From the NCBI RefSeq assembly GCF_017876625.1, contig NZ_JAGIOH010000001.1, positions 6,593,501-6,657,500 of the forward strand: 64,000 nucleotides of DNA. The letters run 5' to 3'. The stretch comes from Streptomyces syringium (GTDB lineage Bacteria; Actinomycetota; Actinomycetes; Streptomycetales; Streptomycetaceae). The notes below the pieces were generated by a model. The model saw only the letters and a list, made by a program, of their open reading frames with translations. It made no database searches and was not told where the DNA came from. A program made the position numbers and the translations under genes. Positions 9,117 through 16,552 of the stretch are shown in pieces; the first letter of the stretch is position 1; each line of letters opens with the position of its first letter.

Positions 9117-9880
9117 TGCGTACGACACGAGTGCTGACCTCCGTGCTGCTCGCCGCGGCCGCCCTGTTCACCTCCGCGACGGCCGCCACGGCGGACGACG
9201 CGAGCCCGAGCCCCTCCGCCGAGCGCGACGCGCCCACCGAGGCCGGCACCACCTTCCGTACCGCGACGGCGGTCAAGCAGGGCCAGAAGGCCACGGCCGA
9301 CGCCTCCACCGGTGACTACCTCTACTGGCAGTTCCCCGCGGGGGCAGGCCAGCAGCCGATCGTCAAGGCGACCGTGAAGCTGCCGGAATCGGCCACGCGG
9401 CACGGCTCGGCCACCTGGCAGCTGGACGTCTTCGACGGGCTGCGCCGCCGTCAGGCGTGCGCCGCCGGCGTGCCGACCGACAAGGCGTCGGCCCAGGATG
9501 CCTCGGTGACCGTGACCTGCCACCTGCGGACCGTACGGCCCTGGTCCGAGCGCTGGGCCAACGACCCGCTCCCCGGGGCGTACTACATCAGGCTCACCGT
9601 CACCGACATCCCCGACCAGGACCTCGGGCAGCCCGTACGGGCCGAGGTCGAGGCGCGTGCGAACGACGCCGGCGGACCGCGCGCCGAGGGCGGCGAGCTG
9701 GGCGCCCCGTTGCACGCGGCGGCCGTCTCCGAACCCGAGGACGGCTGGAACGGCGGCTGGTTCTCGGACCGCTGGGTGTGGACCGTGGGCGGCACCGTGC
9801 TCGGCGCCCTCGCGGCCATCGGCGGGTACACCCTCACGCGACGGCCCCGCTGGGCCACCCGTCCCCCTGCGGGGAGCTGA
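9116..9880 (+). CDS. Secreted membrane-anchored partner of the VWA protein, function unknown
   Basis: 254 aa. A signal peptide (MRTTRVLTSVLLAAAALFTS, cleaved near TAATA-DD) precedes an acidic Ser/Pro linker and a compact beta-rich domain with the phrase GDYLYWQFPAGAGQQ, reminiscent of the C-terminal ectodomain of the VWA protein upstream. A C-terminal membrane helix (VWTVGGTVLGALAAIGGYTL) and an RRPR tail follow. The start ATG at 9116 has GGAGG at 9103-9107 and overlaps the upstream stop as TGATG. Same architecture and strict coupling suggest the two proteins form one complex on the outer membrane face. No known family recognised. Confidence 0.8.
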   Translation: MRTTRVLTSVLLAAAALFTSATAATADDASPSPSAERDAPTEAGTTFRTATAVKQGQKATADASTGDYLYWQFPAGAGQQPIVKATVKLPESATRHGSATWQLDVFDGLRRRQACAAGVPTDKASAQDASVTVTCHLRTVRPWSERWANDPLPGAYYIRLTVTDIPDQDLGQPVRAEVEARANDAGGPRAEGGELGAPLHAAAVSEPEDGWNGGWFSDRWVWTVGGTVLGALAAIGGYTLTRRPRWATRPPAGS

Positions 9881-9903
9881 GTCCCCGGCGGTTCACCCAT
9901 CCC

Positions 9904-9938
9904 GACGCGCCCGTGGTCCTCGTGACCACGGGCGCGTT
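9904..9938. terminator. Bidirectional terminator hairpin
   Basis: Inverted repeat with arms 9904-9918 and 9924-9938 (14 of 15 pairs) and loop CTCGT, lying between two convergent genes and touching the protease stop codon. It can serve both strands. Confidence 0.75.
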
Positions 9939-10876
9939 CACACGGGCCTGGGGCGGGCGGGCGGATCGCCGTGGACGGCGTGCAGATACAGGGCGAGCAG
10001 GTCACGGGTGAAGTACGAGCTGTAGGAGATGTCCGGTGTGTCACCGCCCGTGTGGTAGCCGCCGATGACGCCGATCAGCGCGTACCCGGTCAAGCCGCGC
10101 ACCAGGAACGGCCCGCCCGAGGTGCCGCCCACATAGCCCGCGCACGGGATCTCCAGGAAGTCACCCGGCGCGCCCGGATCCGTGCTGGTGTAGCGGTGCG
10201 TGGCGGAGCGGCAGTCCAGGGGCTTGGGGTACTTCGCGTCGCTGTTGCCGGGGTAGCCGATCAGCCGTACGTCCTCGTGCCGGTAGCCCGGGTAGGGCAG
10301 CAGGTCGAAGCCGCCGACGGCGCTCTGTACCTTCTTGCCGTCCTCGCGGGTACCGAGCCGGACCACGGTGTAGTCCCAGCGGGCGCCACCGCCCGTACCG
10401 AGGTCGTAGTAGCGCTGGTCGATGTAGATCAGTTCCACGGGGAAGACGCCGTGCGGCTTGAGGCCGTCGTGATACTGCGGCACGAACGACAGCCGCAGCT
10501 TCGGGCTCGGCGAGCGCAGACAGTGCGCGGCGCTGACCACGAGGTCGCGGTGCGGGCTGCGCACCACCGTCCCGCCGCAGAACCGGCCCACGTTCTCTCC
10601 GTCGGTCCAGAAGAAGGTACCCACCTGCGGAAGCCCGTCGAAGGGGCGGCCGGGCGGCATCGGCCCGTCCACGGCGGCCGGCTGTCGCTTCCCGCCCGTG
10701 TCCACCGGCCGGGCGGCCGCCATCCGCTCGGACGTCCAGTAGGCGTCGGCCGCTGCCGCGACCGACGCGGGCGTGCTGCCCGGGGCCGTGGCGAGCGCGG
10801 CCGGGCCCGGCAGAGCCGCGGCCAGCAGCCCGAGGAACAGGGTCGCGAGGCCGCGCAGGGCGAAACGTCTGTCCAT
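9938..10876 (-). CDS. Secreted trypsin-like serine protease
   Basis: A 312-aa chymotrypsin-fold protease. A twin-Arg-like signal peptide (MDRRFALRGLATLFLGLLAA) indicates export. The catalytic triad is visible: His in VVSAAHC, Asp in WDYTVVRLG, Ser in GGTSGGPF. Cysteines around the His motif (GRFCGGTV...AAHC) can form the usual disulfide. A region of about 60 residues between signal and catalytic domain may be a propeptide. ATG 10876 is preceded by GAGAGGAAC; a TTG one codon upstream is less likely. Substrate unknown. Confidence 0.88.
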   Translation of the reverse strand: MDRRFALRGLATLFLGLLAAALPGPAALATAPGSTPASVAAAADAYWTSERMAAARPVDTGGKRQPAAVDGPMPPGRPFDGLPQVGTFFWTDGENVGRFCGGTVVRSPHRDLVVSAAHCLRSPSPKLRLSFVPQYHDGLKPHGVFPVELIYIDQRYYDLGTGGGARWDYTVVRLGTREDGKKVQSAVGGFDLLPYPGYRHEDVRLIGYPGNSDAKYPKPLDCRSATHRYTSTDPGAPGDFLEIPCAGYVGGTSGGPFLVRGLTGYALIGVIGGYHTGGDTPDISYSSYFTRDLLALYLHAVHGDPPARPRPV

Positions 10877-11106
10877 CAACGGGTTCCTCTCTGGTACGCC
10901 GATTCCGATATGCCGATGCGCCGGTGACGGCGGGCGTACGGGAGTGCCGACACGTACGAGGCGAGCGTGACATCACCGGGGCGCGCAAGCGAGACACGCG
11001 ACACACGGGACGACGTCACCCGTTCGAATAGGGCCGAGCGGTAACCTGTCGCGGCTGGGATGTGTCCGACTGCGAAGATTCCGACTGCAGGGTGGGGAGT
11101 TGGCTC

Positions 11107-11490
11107 ATGGTCGATCCGTTGTCTCTGGGCGCGATCACAACCGCGGTGACCGCCGCCGCGGGTTCCGTCGGCACCGAGGCGGGACGCCAGGCGTGGGGCT
11201 CCCTCGTGGACCTCGCCCGCCGCACCTTCGGCCGGGGGAGAGACGACGACAGTGCCACGGCCCTGCTTCCCCTCGACCCCGCGGACGACGAGCAGGTCCA
11301 GTCGCTGTCCGCGCTGCTCTTCGCGCAGGCCCTCCAGAACCCCGGCTTCGCCGCGGAGTTCCGGGCCTGGGCCGAGAGCGCCCGGCCGCACCTGAGCGTC
11401 GACAACAGCCAGGTGCACAACACCGTTTCCGGGAACGCCCAGGTCGGCCATCTGGTGCAGGGCAAGGACATCACCTGGACGTCCAACTAG
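11107..11490 (+). CDS. Small protein with C-terminal RHIM/BASS-like amyloid motif
   Basis: 127 aa. The N-terminal third is Ala/Gly-rich and helical (DPLSLGAITTAVTAAAGSVG). A variable charged linker and a helical stretch (LSALLFAQALQNPGFAAEF) follow. The tail reads NSQVHNTVSGNAQVGHLVQG then KDI. The pattern N-x-V-S-G-x3-G-x-L-V-Q-G resembles the bacterial amyloid signalling sequences related to metazoan RHIM that occur in multicellular actinobacteria, usually on NLR-type sensors and their small effectors. That relation is my inference from pattern. No sensor with a matching tail is in the window. Start ATG 11107 has GGTGGGGAG upstream. No signal peptide, so cytoplasmic. Confidence 0.7.
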   Translation: MVDPLSLGAITTAVTAAAGSVGTEAGRQAWGSLVDLARRTFGRGRDDDSATALLPLDPADDEQVQSLSALLFAQALQNPGFAAEFRAWAESARPHLSVDNSQVHNTVSGNAQVGHLVQGKDITWTSN

Positions 11491-11520
11491 CGACGTTCAA
11501 CCAGCGACGTCCAACCAGCG
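11479..11520 (+). repeat. Three tandem 14-bp repeats across a stop codon
   Basis: Units ACGTCCAACTAGCG (11479-11492), ACGTTCAACCAGCG (11493-11506) and ACGTCCAACCAGCG (11507-11520) follow head to tail. The TAG stop of the small amyloid-motif gene lies in the first unit; units two and three carry CAG at that place. They look like slipped-strand duplications at the gene end. Confidence 0.8.
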
Positions 11521-11879
11521 TGGGCGGCCGCGACCGCTGAGGTCGTGGCCCCCGCGCAGCACCCGCCGGCACCGCCGGACCGGCCCCTACGCCCCGCGTG
11601 ACCGCGAGGGCGTTCTTCGGCGTGCCCGGAAAGTCCGGCCGCCCTCCTCGCAGGACTGCCGCCCGGACTCCGGCCGCGGAATGTGCGCGAAGACCGCGAC
11701 GTTTCCTTGTCGACCAGCTTGTTCACCGGTCCATCAACTCCTGGTTAAGTCGCGGAGCTGCCTTTCCTGAGGGGTGGACTAGTGCGAGGCGTTCTTCCCG
11801 TGGCAGGATGCCTATCGCGGCCGGGGCGGGCTTAACTGGCCGTGAGGCGCCGTGAGGAAGAGTCCGAAGGACGGAGCAG
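11521..11879. other. Intergenic region upstream of the XRE operon
   Basis: About 360 bp without a supportable gene. It should hold the promoter of the XRE operon, whose RBS (GGACGGAG) is at its right end. No clear -35/-10 pair or hairpin stands out. Confidence 0.5.
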
Positions 11880-12365
11880 ATGGCAGTCGGGGGCGACAGG
11901 TCGGCAGGTGACGTGGGCAGCCCGCTCGCGGAGCGGCTCAACTACCTGTTCGCGAACATGCATCCGCCGGGGGCGCCGTACACCAACGGGCACGTGGCCG
12001 AGGAGATCAGCCGCGGCACCGAGGAGTACGGCGGGATCACGCTGACCGAGCAGTATCTGTCGATGCTGCGCAACGGCCGGCGGGCCAACCCCAGCCCGGA
12101 TGTGCTGCGGGCGCTGGCGAAGTTCTTCGCCGTGCCGGTCGGCTATCTGATGGGCGACCTTTCGGCCTCCCAGGCCGCGCGGGTCGAGGAGGAGGTCCGG
12201 TTCCTCGTCGCCATGAGGGATCAGCGCGTCAGGGGCATCGCCCTGCGTTCGGTGGGTCTGCCGCCGGAAGTGCAGGACAGCCTCACCACGATCATCTGTC
12301 AGTTCCGGCAGCAGATGAATCTGCCCGCCGACCCGCCCGACGCGGGTGGTGACGGACGCCCGTGA
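11880..12365 (+). CDS. XRE-family helix-turn-helix regulator
   Basis: 161 aa. The N-terminal half is an XRE/Cro-type HTH: NGHVAEEISRGTEEYGGITL then TEQYLSMLRNGRRANPSPD, with RALAKFFAVPVGYLMGD closing the domain. A helical C-terminal half (ASQAARVEEEVRFLVAMRDQ) may mediate dimers or bind the protease next door. ATG 11880 has GGAG 5 nt upstream. Its stop overlaps the next gene as GTGA. XRE-HExxH protease pairs recall ImmR/ImmA-type switches, where the protease cleaves the regulator, but that is inference here. Confidence 0.88.
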   Translation: MAVGGDRSAGDVGSPLAERLNYLFANMHPPGAPYTNGHVAEEISRGTEEYGGITLTEQYLSMLRNGRRANPSPDVLRALAKFFAVPVGYLMGDLSASQAARVEEEVRFLVAMRDQRVRGIALRSVGLPPEVQDSLTTIICQFRQQMNLPADPPDAGGDGRP

Positions 12366-13105
12366 CCGTCATGGCGGATGACCGGCTCTTCTATACCTGG
12401 CGGCGTTCCGAGGACGAGGACGGTGCAAGCATGCGTGTGGGGCGGATACGGCGACGGTGCAAGCAGCTCATCCATGAGCTTGCGCTGCCCGCGTCGACCG
12501 ATCTCCAGGGCATGTGCGACGTCGTCGCGCGCCGTGTGGGCCGGCCCATCCGTCTGGTGCCGATGAGCCTGGACGGGGTCGTCTCGGGCATGACGGCCAC
12601 CACCGACGACGCGTACTGGGTGTTCTACGAGCAGAAGACCTCGCCCTGGCACCAGGTGCACATCGTGCTGCACGAGATCGGGCATCTGATCCTCGGCCAC
12701 GACCAGGACCCGGCCGTCACCGAGGACGCGCTCAAGATGTGGACGCCGTCGGTCGACGTGGCCACCGCCATGCGCCGGATGGGCCTCACCATGGGGCTCG
12801 CCCGCCACCACTGCTACGACAACCTCACCGAGCGCGAGACCGAGATCCTCGGCACCCTCCTCATGGAGCGGGTGGTGCCCCCGCCGCCGGGCCAGGACCT
12901 GCCGCTGGAGGGCCAGGCGGCCGAGCTCGCCGCCTCGCTGGGGCCCGCGCTCCAGCACGTACGCCGCCAACTGCGCGAAGGGGGCGCCGTGCGCCCCGAG
13001 ACGGGCATCGGTCCGCGCGACGACACCCGTGCGGGCGGCGCGCCCGGCGCCGGCACCGACGACCGCGACGCCACGGACGACAGGGGAGGGGACGCCGGTG
13101 TTTGA
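12362..13105 (+). CDS. ImmA/IrrE-like metalloprotease (toxin-component family)
   Basis: 247 aa. The zinc motif VLHEIGHLILGH is the HExxH of the ImmA/IrrE (M78) group. N-terminal residues carry a basic RRRCKQLIHELALP segment. The C-terminal 50 residues are charged and Gly/Asp-rich, probably disordered. GTG 12362 is used because it overlaps the XRE stop; ATG 12371 is the alternative. Such proteins in Streptomyces are often annotated as toxin components next to an XRE regulator. The likely job is cleavage of a regulator; the substrate is unproven. It overlaps the downstream membrane gene by 8 bp. Confidence 0.85.
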   Translation: MTVMADDRLFYTWRRSEDEDGASMRVGRIRRRCKQLIHELALPASTDLQGMCDVVARRVGRPIRLVPMSLDGVVSGMTATTDDAYWVFYEQKTSPWHQVHIVLHEIGHLILGHDQDPAVTEDALKMWTPSVDVATAMRRMGLTMGLARHHCYDNLTERETEILGTLLMERVVPPPPGQDLPLEGQAAELAASLGPALQHVRRQLREGGAVRPETGIGPRDDTRAGGAPGAGTDDRDATDDRGGDAGV

Positions 13106-14309
13106 CGCCCTCTACCTCACCTTCAGCGCCGTCGCCTGGGCCATCGTCGGCTACAAGGCCCGTGCCTGGTTCCGTGACCGCGGCAACACCGACCTCGGCC
13201 TCACCGCCCTCATGACCTCGGGCGTTCCGATCGTCTTCCTCTTCTCCGCGCCCAGCGTCTACCGCTGGTTCGACCGGCTGACGGGCGTGGCGAATCTGGC
13301 GATGGTCTTCCTGTACTCCGCGGTCGTGCTCTTCGCCTCCGGCGCCACGGTGCTGCTGCTGCGCTGGACCGGCCGGGGCGACGCGGCGGCCCGGGCCCGC
13401 GCGGCCGCCCGGTCCCGGTTCGCCGTGATCACCGTGGCCGTGGCATGGACCGCCGCGATCGTCTGCTTCGCCGTCGGCCGCCCCGACGCCGTGGAGCACC
13501 CCCGGGACTTCTCCACCGCCTACGCCGACGCGCCCGGCGTCGTCGCCTTCCTGGTGCTGTATCTGACCATCTTCGGCGTCAGCCTCGCCGGGCTCGGCAC
13601 CCTGTGCCCGCGCTACGCGGCCCAACTCGGCCGCTCCTGGCTCGCCAAGGGCCTGCGGACGCTGGCCGCCGGCTGCTGGCTCGGCCTGCTGTACTGCGCC
13701 TGCAAGCTGGTCGGATTCGTGCTCAGCTGGGCCGGCCACGAGATGTACTGGCTCTCCAACGGGGTCGCGCCGATGAGCGCCTCGGTGGCCGCCCTGCTGG
13801 TCCTCCTGGGTTTCTCGCTGCCCGCCGTCGGCCCCCGGGCCGCCGCCTGGCGCCGGCTGCGCCGGCTCGGCCCGCTGTGGCGGGCCGTCACCGAGCACGC
13901 CCCCGAGGTCACCATCGGGGAGTCCCGCTGGAGCCGGCGCTGGCCGGTCGCCGACCTGGAGTGGCGGGCCAACCGTCAGATGGCGGAGATCCGCGACATC
14001 CAGCGCGGCATCCGGCGCCATGTGGAGCCCGAGACCCTCGTCATCGCCCGGCGGAAGGCGACCGCCGCCGCGCTGGACGAGCGCCGGCTCGCCGCGGTGG
14101 TGGAGGCCGCGGCCCTGCGCCGGGGCCTGGCGAACCAGATCACCGGACACGTGCCCACGCCGCACGCCGACAGCGTGGTGGTCACCGTGAGCGCGGATCC
14201 GGCCGAGGAACACGAGCACTTGGCGCGCGTCGCCGACGTCTACCACGACCCCATGGTCGACGAGGTGCTCACCGAACTGCGCGAGTCCTGCTCGGCCCGC
14301 CTGCTATGA
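13098..14309 (+). CDS. Seven-TM membrane protein of the MAB_1171c type
   Basis: 403 aa. About seven membrane helices fill residues 1-250 (for example LYLTFSAVAWAIVGYKA, VPIVFLFSAPSVY, LGLLYCACKLVGFVLSW, SASVAALLVLLGFSLPAV). A soluble C-terminal region of about 150 residues follows, with WSRRWPVADLEWRANRQMAE and paired Arg/Glu-rich helices. It resembles the MAB_1171c putative transporter family often found after an HTH/ImmA pair in Streptomyces. GTG 13098 was chosen for the strong AGGGGAGGGG RBS and 8-bp overlap with the protease. It may be a signal-receiving membrane sensor rather than a transporter; nothing in the sequence settles this. Confidence 0.8.
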   Translation: MFDALYLTFSAVAWAIVGYKARAWFRDRGNTDLGLTALMTSGVPIVFLFSAPSVYRWFDRLTGVANLAMVFLYSAVVLFASGATVLLLRWTGRGDAAARARAAARSRFAVITVAVAWTAAIVCFAVGRPDAVEHPRDFSTAYADAPGVVAFLVLYLTIFGVSLAGLGTLCPRYAAQLGRSWLAKGLRTLAAGCWLGLLYCACKLVGFVLSWAGHEMYWLSNGVAPMSASVAALLVLLGFSLPAVGPRAAAWRRLRRLGPLWRAVTEHAPEVTIGESRWSRRWPVADLEWRANRQMAEIRDIQRGIRRHVEPETLVIARRKATAAALDERRLAAVVEAAALRRGLANQITGHVPTPHADSVVVTVSADPAEEHEHLARVADVYHDPMVDEVLTELRESCSARLL

Positions 14310-14370
14310 CGGCGGGCCCCACAGACGAGGCGGCCATGGACGGGGGTCAAGGCCGCCTGCGACACAGGCC

Positions 14371-14406
14371 GGCGCTGGATCCGTACGACCGTACGGATCC
14401 AGCGCC
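14371..14406 (+). terminator. Perfect 16-bp hairpin after the XRE operon
   Basis: Arms 14371-14386 and 14391-14406 are perfectly complementary with loop GACC. It separates the three-gene operon from the P450, so the P450 probably has its own promoter. It could also act as a protein-binding palindrome. Confidence 0.8.
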
Positions 14407-14461
14407 GCCGGTGCGCATCACCACCCCGGGACAAAAACGCTCCCCTCTACAGTCGGATGCC

Positions 14462-15685
14462 ATGCAGAACTCCGTCCCGCCCGCCGCCCCCGCGCCCAGC
14501 GACATCACCGCCCGGCTGCTCGAAGACCCGCACGGCGCCAACGCCGAACTCCGCGAGGCGGCTCCCGCCCACCGGATCACCGGCCACGACGGCCGGCCCG
14601 CCTGGCTGGTGACCCGCTACGAGGACGTGCGCCGGGCGCTGGCCGACCCCCGGTTCTCGCTGGACAAGCGCAACGCCCTGCCCGGCAACTACAGCGGCTT
14701 CGCGCTGCCCCCGGCGCTGGACGCCAATCTGCTCAACATGGACCCGCCCGACCACACCCGGGTGCGCCGCCTGGTGGTGAAGGCCTTCACCACCGGCCGG
14801 GTCGACAAGCTCCGCGCGCCGGTGCGCGCGCTCGCCGGGGAACTCCTCGACACCGTCGAGGCCGACGGGCGCGCGGATCTGCTCGCCGCCTACGCCGGCC
14901 CGCTGCCCATCACCGTCATCTGCGACCTCCTCGGCATCCCGAAGGAGGACCGGCAGGACTTCCGGGCCTGGACCGATGCCCTGATCACCCCGGACCGCAC
15001 GCGGCCCGAGCTCGGGAAGCAGGCCGTCGGCAGCATGATGCGCTTCTTCGCCGGGCTCATCGCGACCAAGCGCGCCGAACCCGCCGACGATCTGCTCTCC
15101 GACCTGATCGCGGCCCGGGACGAGGAGAGCGGCACCGGCGAGGACCGGCTCTCCGAGGACGAACTGACGTCCCTGGCGTTCCTCATCCTCTTCGCCGGCT
15201 ACGAGAACACCGTCCATCTCATCGCCAACGCCGTCCTGGCCCTGCTCGACCATCCCGAACAGCTGCGCGAGCTACGAAAGAATCCGGACGGTCTCGGAAG
15301 GGCCGTGGAGGAGCTGGGACGCTGGGAAGGGCCCGCTCCGCTGGCGATCCGGCGCTTTCCGCTGGAGGACGTCGAGATCGGTGGAGTGGTCGTGCCGGCC
15401 GGCGAGACCGTGCTGCTCTCACTGGCCTCCGCCAACCGCGACCCCCGGCAATTCTCCGACCCCGACCGCCTTGACCTGCGAGGGGACCGGTCCGGGCAGC
15501 TCACGCTGGGTCATGGAATCCATTACTGCCTGGGCGCGCCGCTGGCCCGGATGGAGACCGAGACCGCGCTGGCCGTGCTGCTGGAGCGTTTTCCGGGGCT
15601 TGCGCTCGATGTGCCGCGCGAGGAGCTGAGGTGGCGTCCGACGGTTCGCGCGCGTGGCCTGATTTCGCTCCCTGTTCGCTGGTAA
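14462..15685 (+). CDS. Cytochrome P450 (bacterial class I)
   Basis: 407 aa, soluble, of normal actinobacterial P450 length. Seen: I-helix FAGYENTV, K-helix ELGR, and the heme-binding loop LGHGIHYCLGAPLAR with Cys at about residue 356. In the I-helix the usual AGxET threonine is replaced by Asn (AGYEN). The residue before the heme loop is Leu rather than Phe (LGHG). No ferredoxin gene adjoins, so electrons must come from elsewhere. ATG 14462 has no RBS; TACAGT at 14448-14453 could be a -10 giving a leaderless mRNA. Substrate unknown; CYP107-like by general look only. Confidence 0.9.
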   Translation: MQNSVPPAAPAPSDITARLLEDPHGANAELREAAPAHRITGHDGRPAWLVTRYEDVRRALADPRFSLDKRNALPGNYSGFALPPALDANLLNMDPPDHTRVRRLVVKAFTTGRVDKLRAPVRALAGELLDTVEADGRADLLAAYAGPLPITVICDLLGIPKEDRQDFRAWTDALITPDRTRPELGKQAVGSMMRFFAGLIATKRAEPADDLLSDLIAARDEESGTGEDRLSEDELTSLAFLILFAGYENTVHLIANAVLALLDHPEQLRELRKNPDGLGRAVEELGRWEGPAPLAIRRFPLEDVEIGGVVVPAGETVLLSLASANRDPRQFSDPDRLDLRGDRSGQLTLGHGIHYCLGAPLARMETETALAVLLERFPGLALDVPREELRWRPTVRARGLISLPVRW

Positions 15686-15747
15686 TCGACAAGCCGAACA
15701 GGTTTTTGGTGCATAACCCATCCTTGATGAGGTAGAACTGTCCTCGA

Positions 15748-15785
15748 GCCCGCCCGGTGTGCATCCCCCGTCGCACCGGGCGGGC
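15748..15785. terminator. Bidirectional terminator
   Basis: Perfect 12-bp arms GCCCGCCCGGTG (15748-15759) and CACCGGGCGGGC (15774-15785) around a 14-nt loop, between convergent genes. Confidence 0.75.
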
Positions 15786-15868
15786 CTTCGACTTCCCGGG
15801 ACCTGTAGGGGACCCGTACGGGGCCGGAGCGGGGCCGGAGCTGGAGAGGTACGACACCGGGGCCCGCC

Positions 15869-16459
15869 TCAGCCGCCGTTCCCGTAGGGGAATTTCAGCA
15901 GGGCCACGGCCGCCAGCATCTGGATGCTCACCGCCGCCACCGCCTTGTGGGTGGGCAGATGGTGCTGGCCGCGGATCAGCAGCGCCGCGAGCGCGTAGCC
16001 GAAGGCCGAGGTGATCCAGGCGGCGGCCCGGACGGGGACGGTGTCGCCCGGCAGCCAGGTGTCGAGGAGCAGCCGCGGCAGATCGGTCGCCCAGAACAGG
16101 ACGACGAAGAGCCCGACGGTCGGCCCGAACTTGCCGTTGCCCCCGAGGCGCCGTGCGATGGCGTGGGTGACGACCCCCAGCAGCAGGCTCGCGAGGAGCA
16201 CCACGACCGCGGCGATGCCCATGGCCTCCAGCGCGAGCGTGCGGTCGACCCGCCACTGCCCCCAGAACGAGTCCTTGGCCAGCGTTCCGAGTGCTCCGCA
16301 CAGCAGGCACAGAAACGTGGCGGCCCCCCAGACGCTCCGGTCCCGCGCCTCGTCGAGTACTTCGACGGGGCGGTACCAGAGCCCGAATATGAGGCGGTGC
16401 CAGAACAGCTTGCGCCGTGGGGCGGTGGTGGACGGGGGGACAGTGGAGGTCACAGGCAT
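15869..16459 (-). CDS. Yip1-domain integral membrane protein
   Basis: 196 aa. After a Thr/Pro-rich cytoplasmic start (MPVTSTVPPSTTAPRRK) come about five hydrophobic helices, including WGAATFLCLLCGALGTL, GIAAVVVLLASLLLGVV and ITSAFGYALAALLIRG. The opening WHRLIFGLWYRPVEVLDEAR is typical of the bacterial Yip1/YIPF-like family (RPxEvfd pattern). Function of these proteins is unknown. ATG 16459 was chosen over an upstream GTG at 16492; neither has a good RBS. Confidence 0.75.
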   Translation of the reverse strand: MPVTSTVPPSTTAPRRKLFWHRLIFGLWYRPVEVLDEARDRSVWGAATFLCLLCGALGTLAKDSFWGQWRVDRTLALEAMGIAAVVVLLASLLLGVVTHAIARRLGGNGKFGPTVGLFVVLFWATDLPRLLLDTWLPGDTVPVRAAAWITSAFGYALAALLIRGQHHLPTHKAVAAVSIQMLAAVALLKFPYGNGG

Positions 16460-16552
16460 GGGTGCCGTTTTATCACCGTTCGGCCTCGCCACCGGTGTCC
16501 AGGCGGTGGCGGAGCCGAACGGGGGAGCGGTGCACGGGCCGGTGCGCGGGGG

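Noticed and set aside
9938..11490. Trypsin-like protease as effector partner of the amyloid-motif protein
   Set aside because: The protease has an export signal while the motif protein is cytoplasmic, and they are divergently transcribed without shared motifs.
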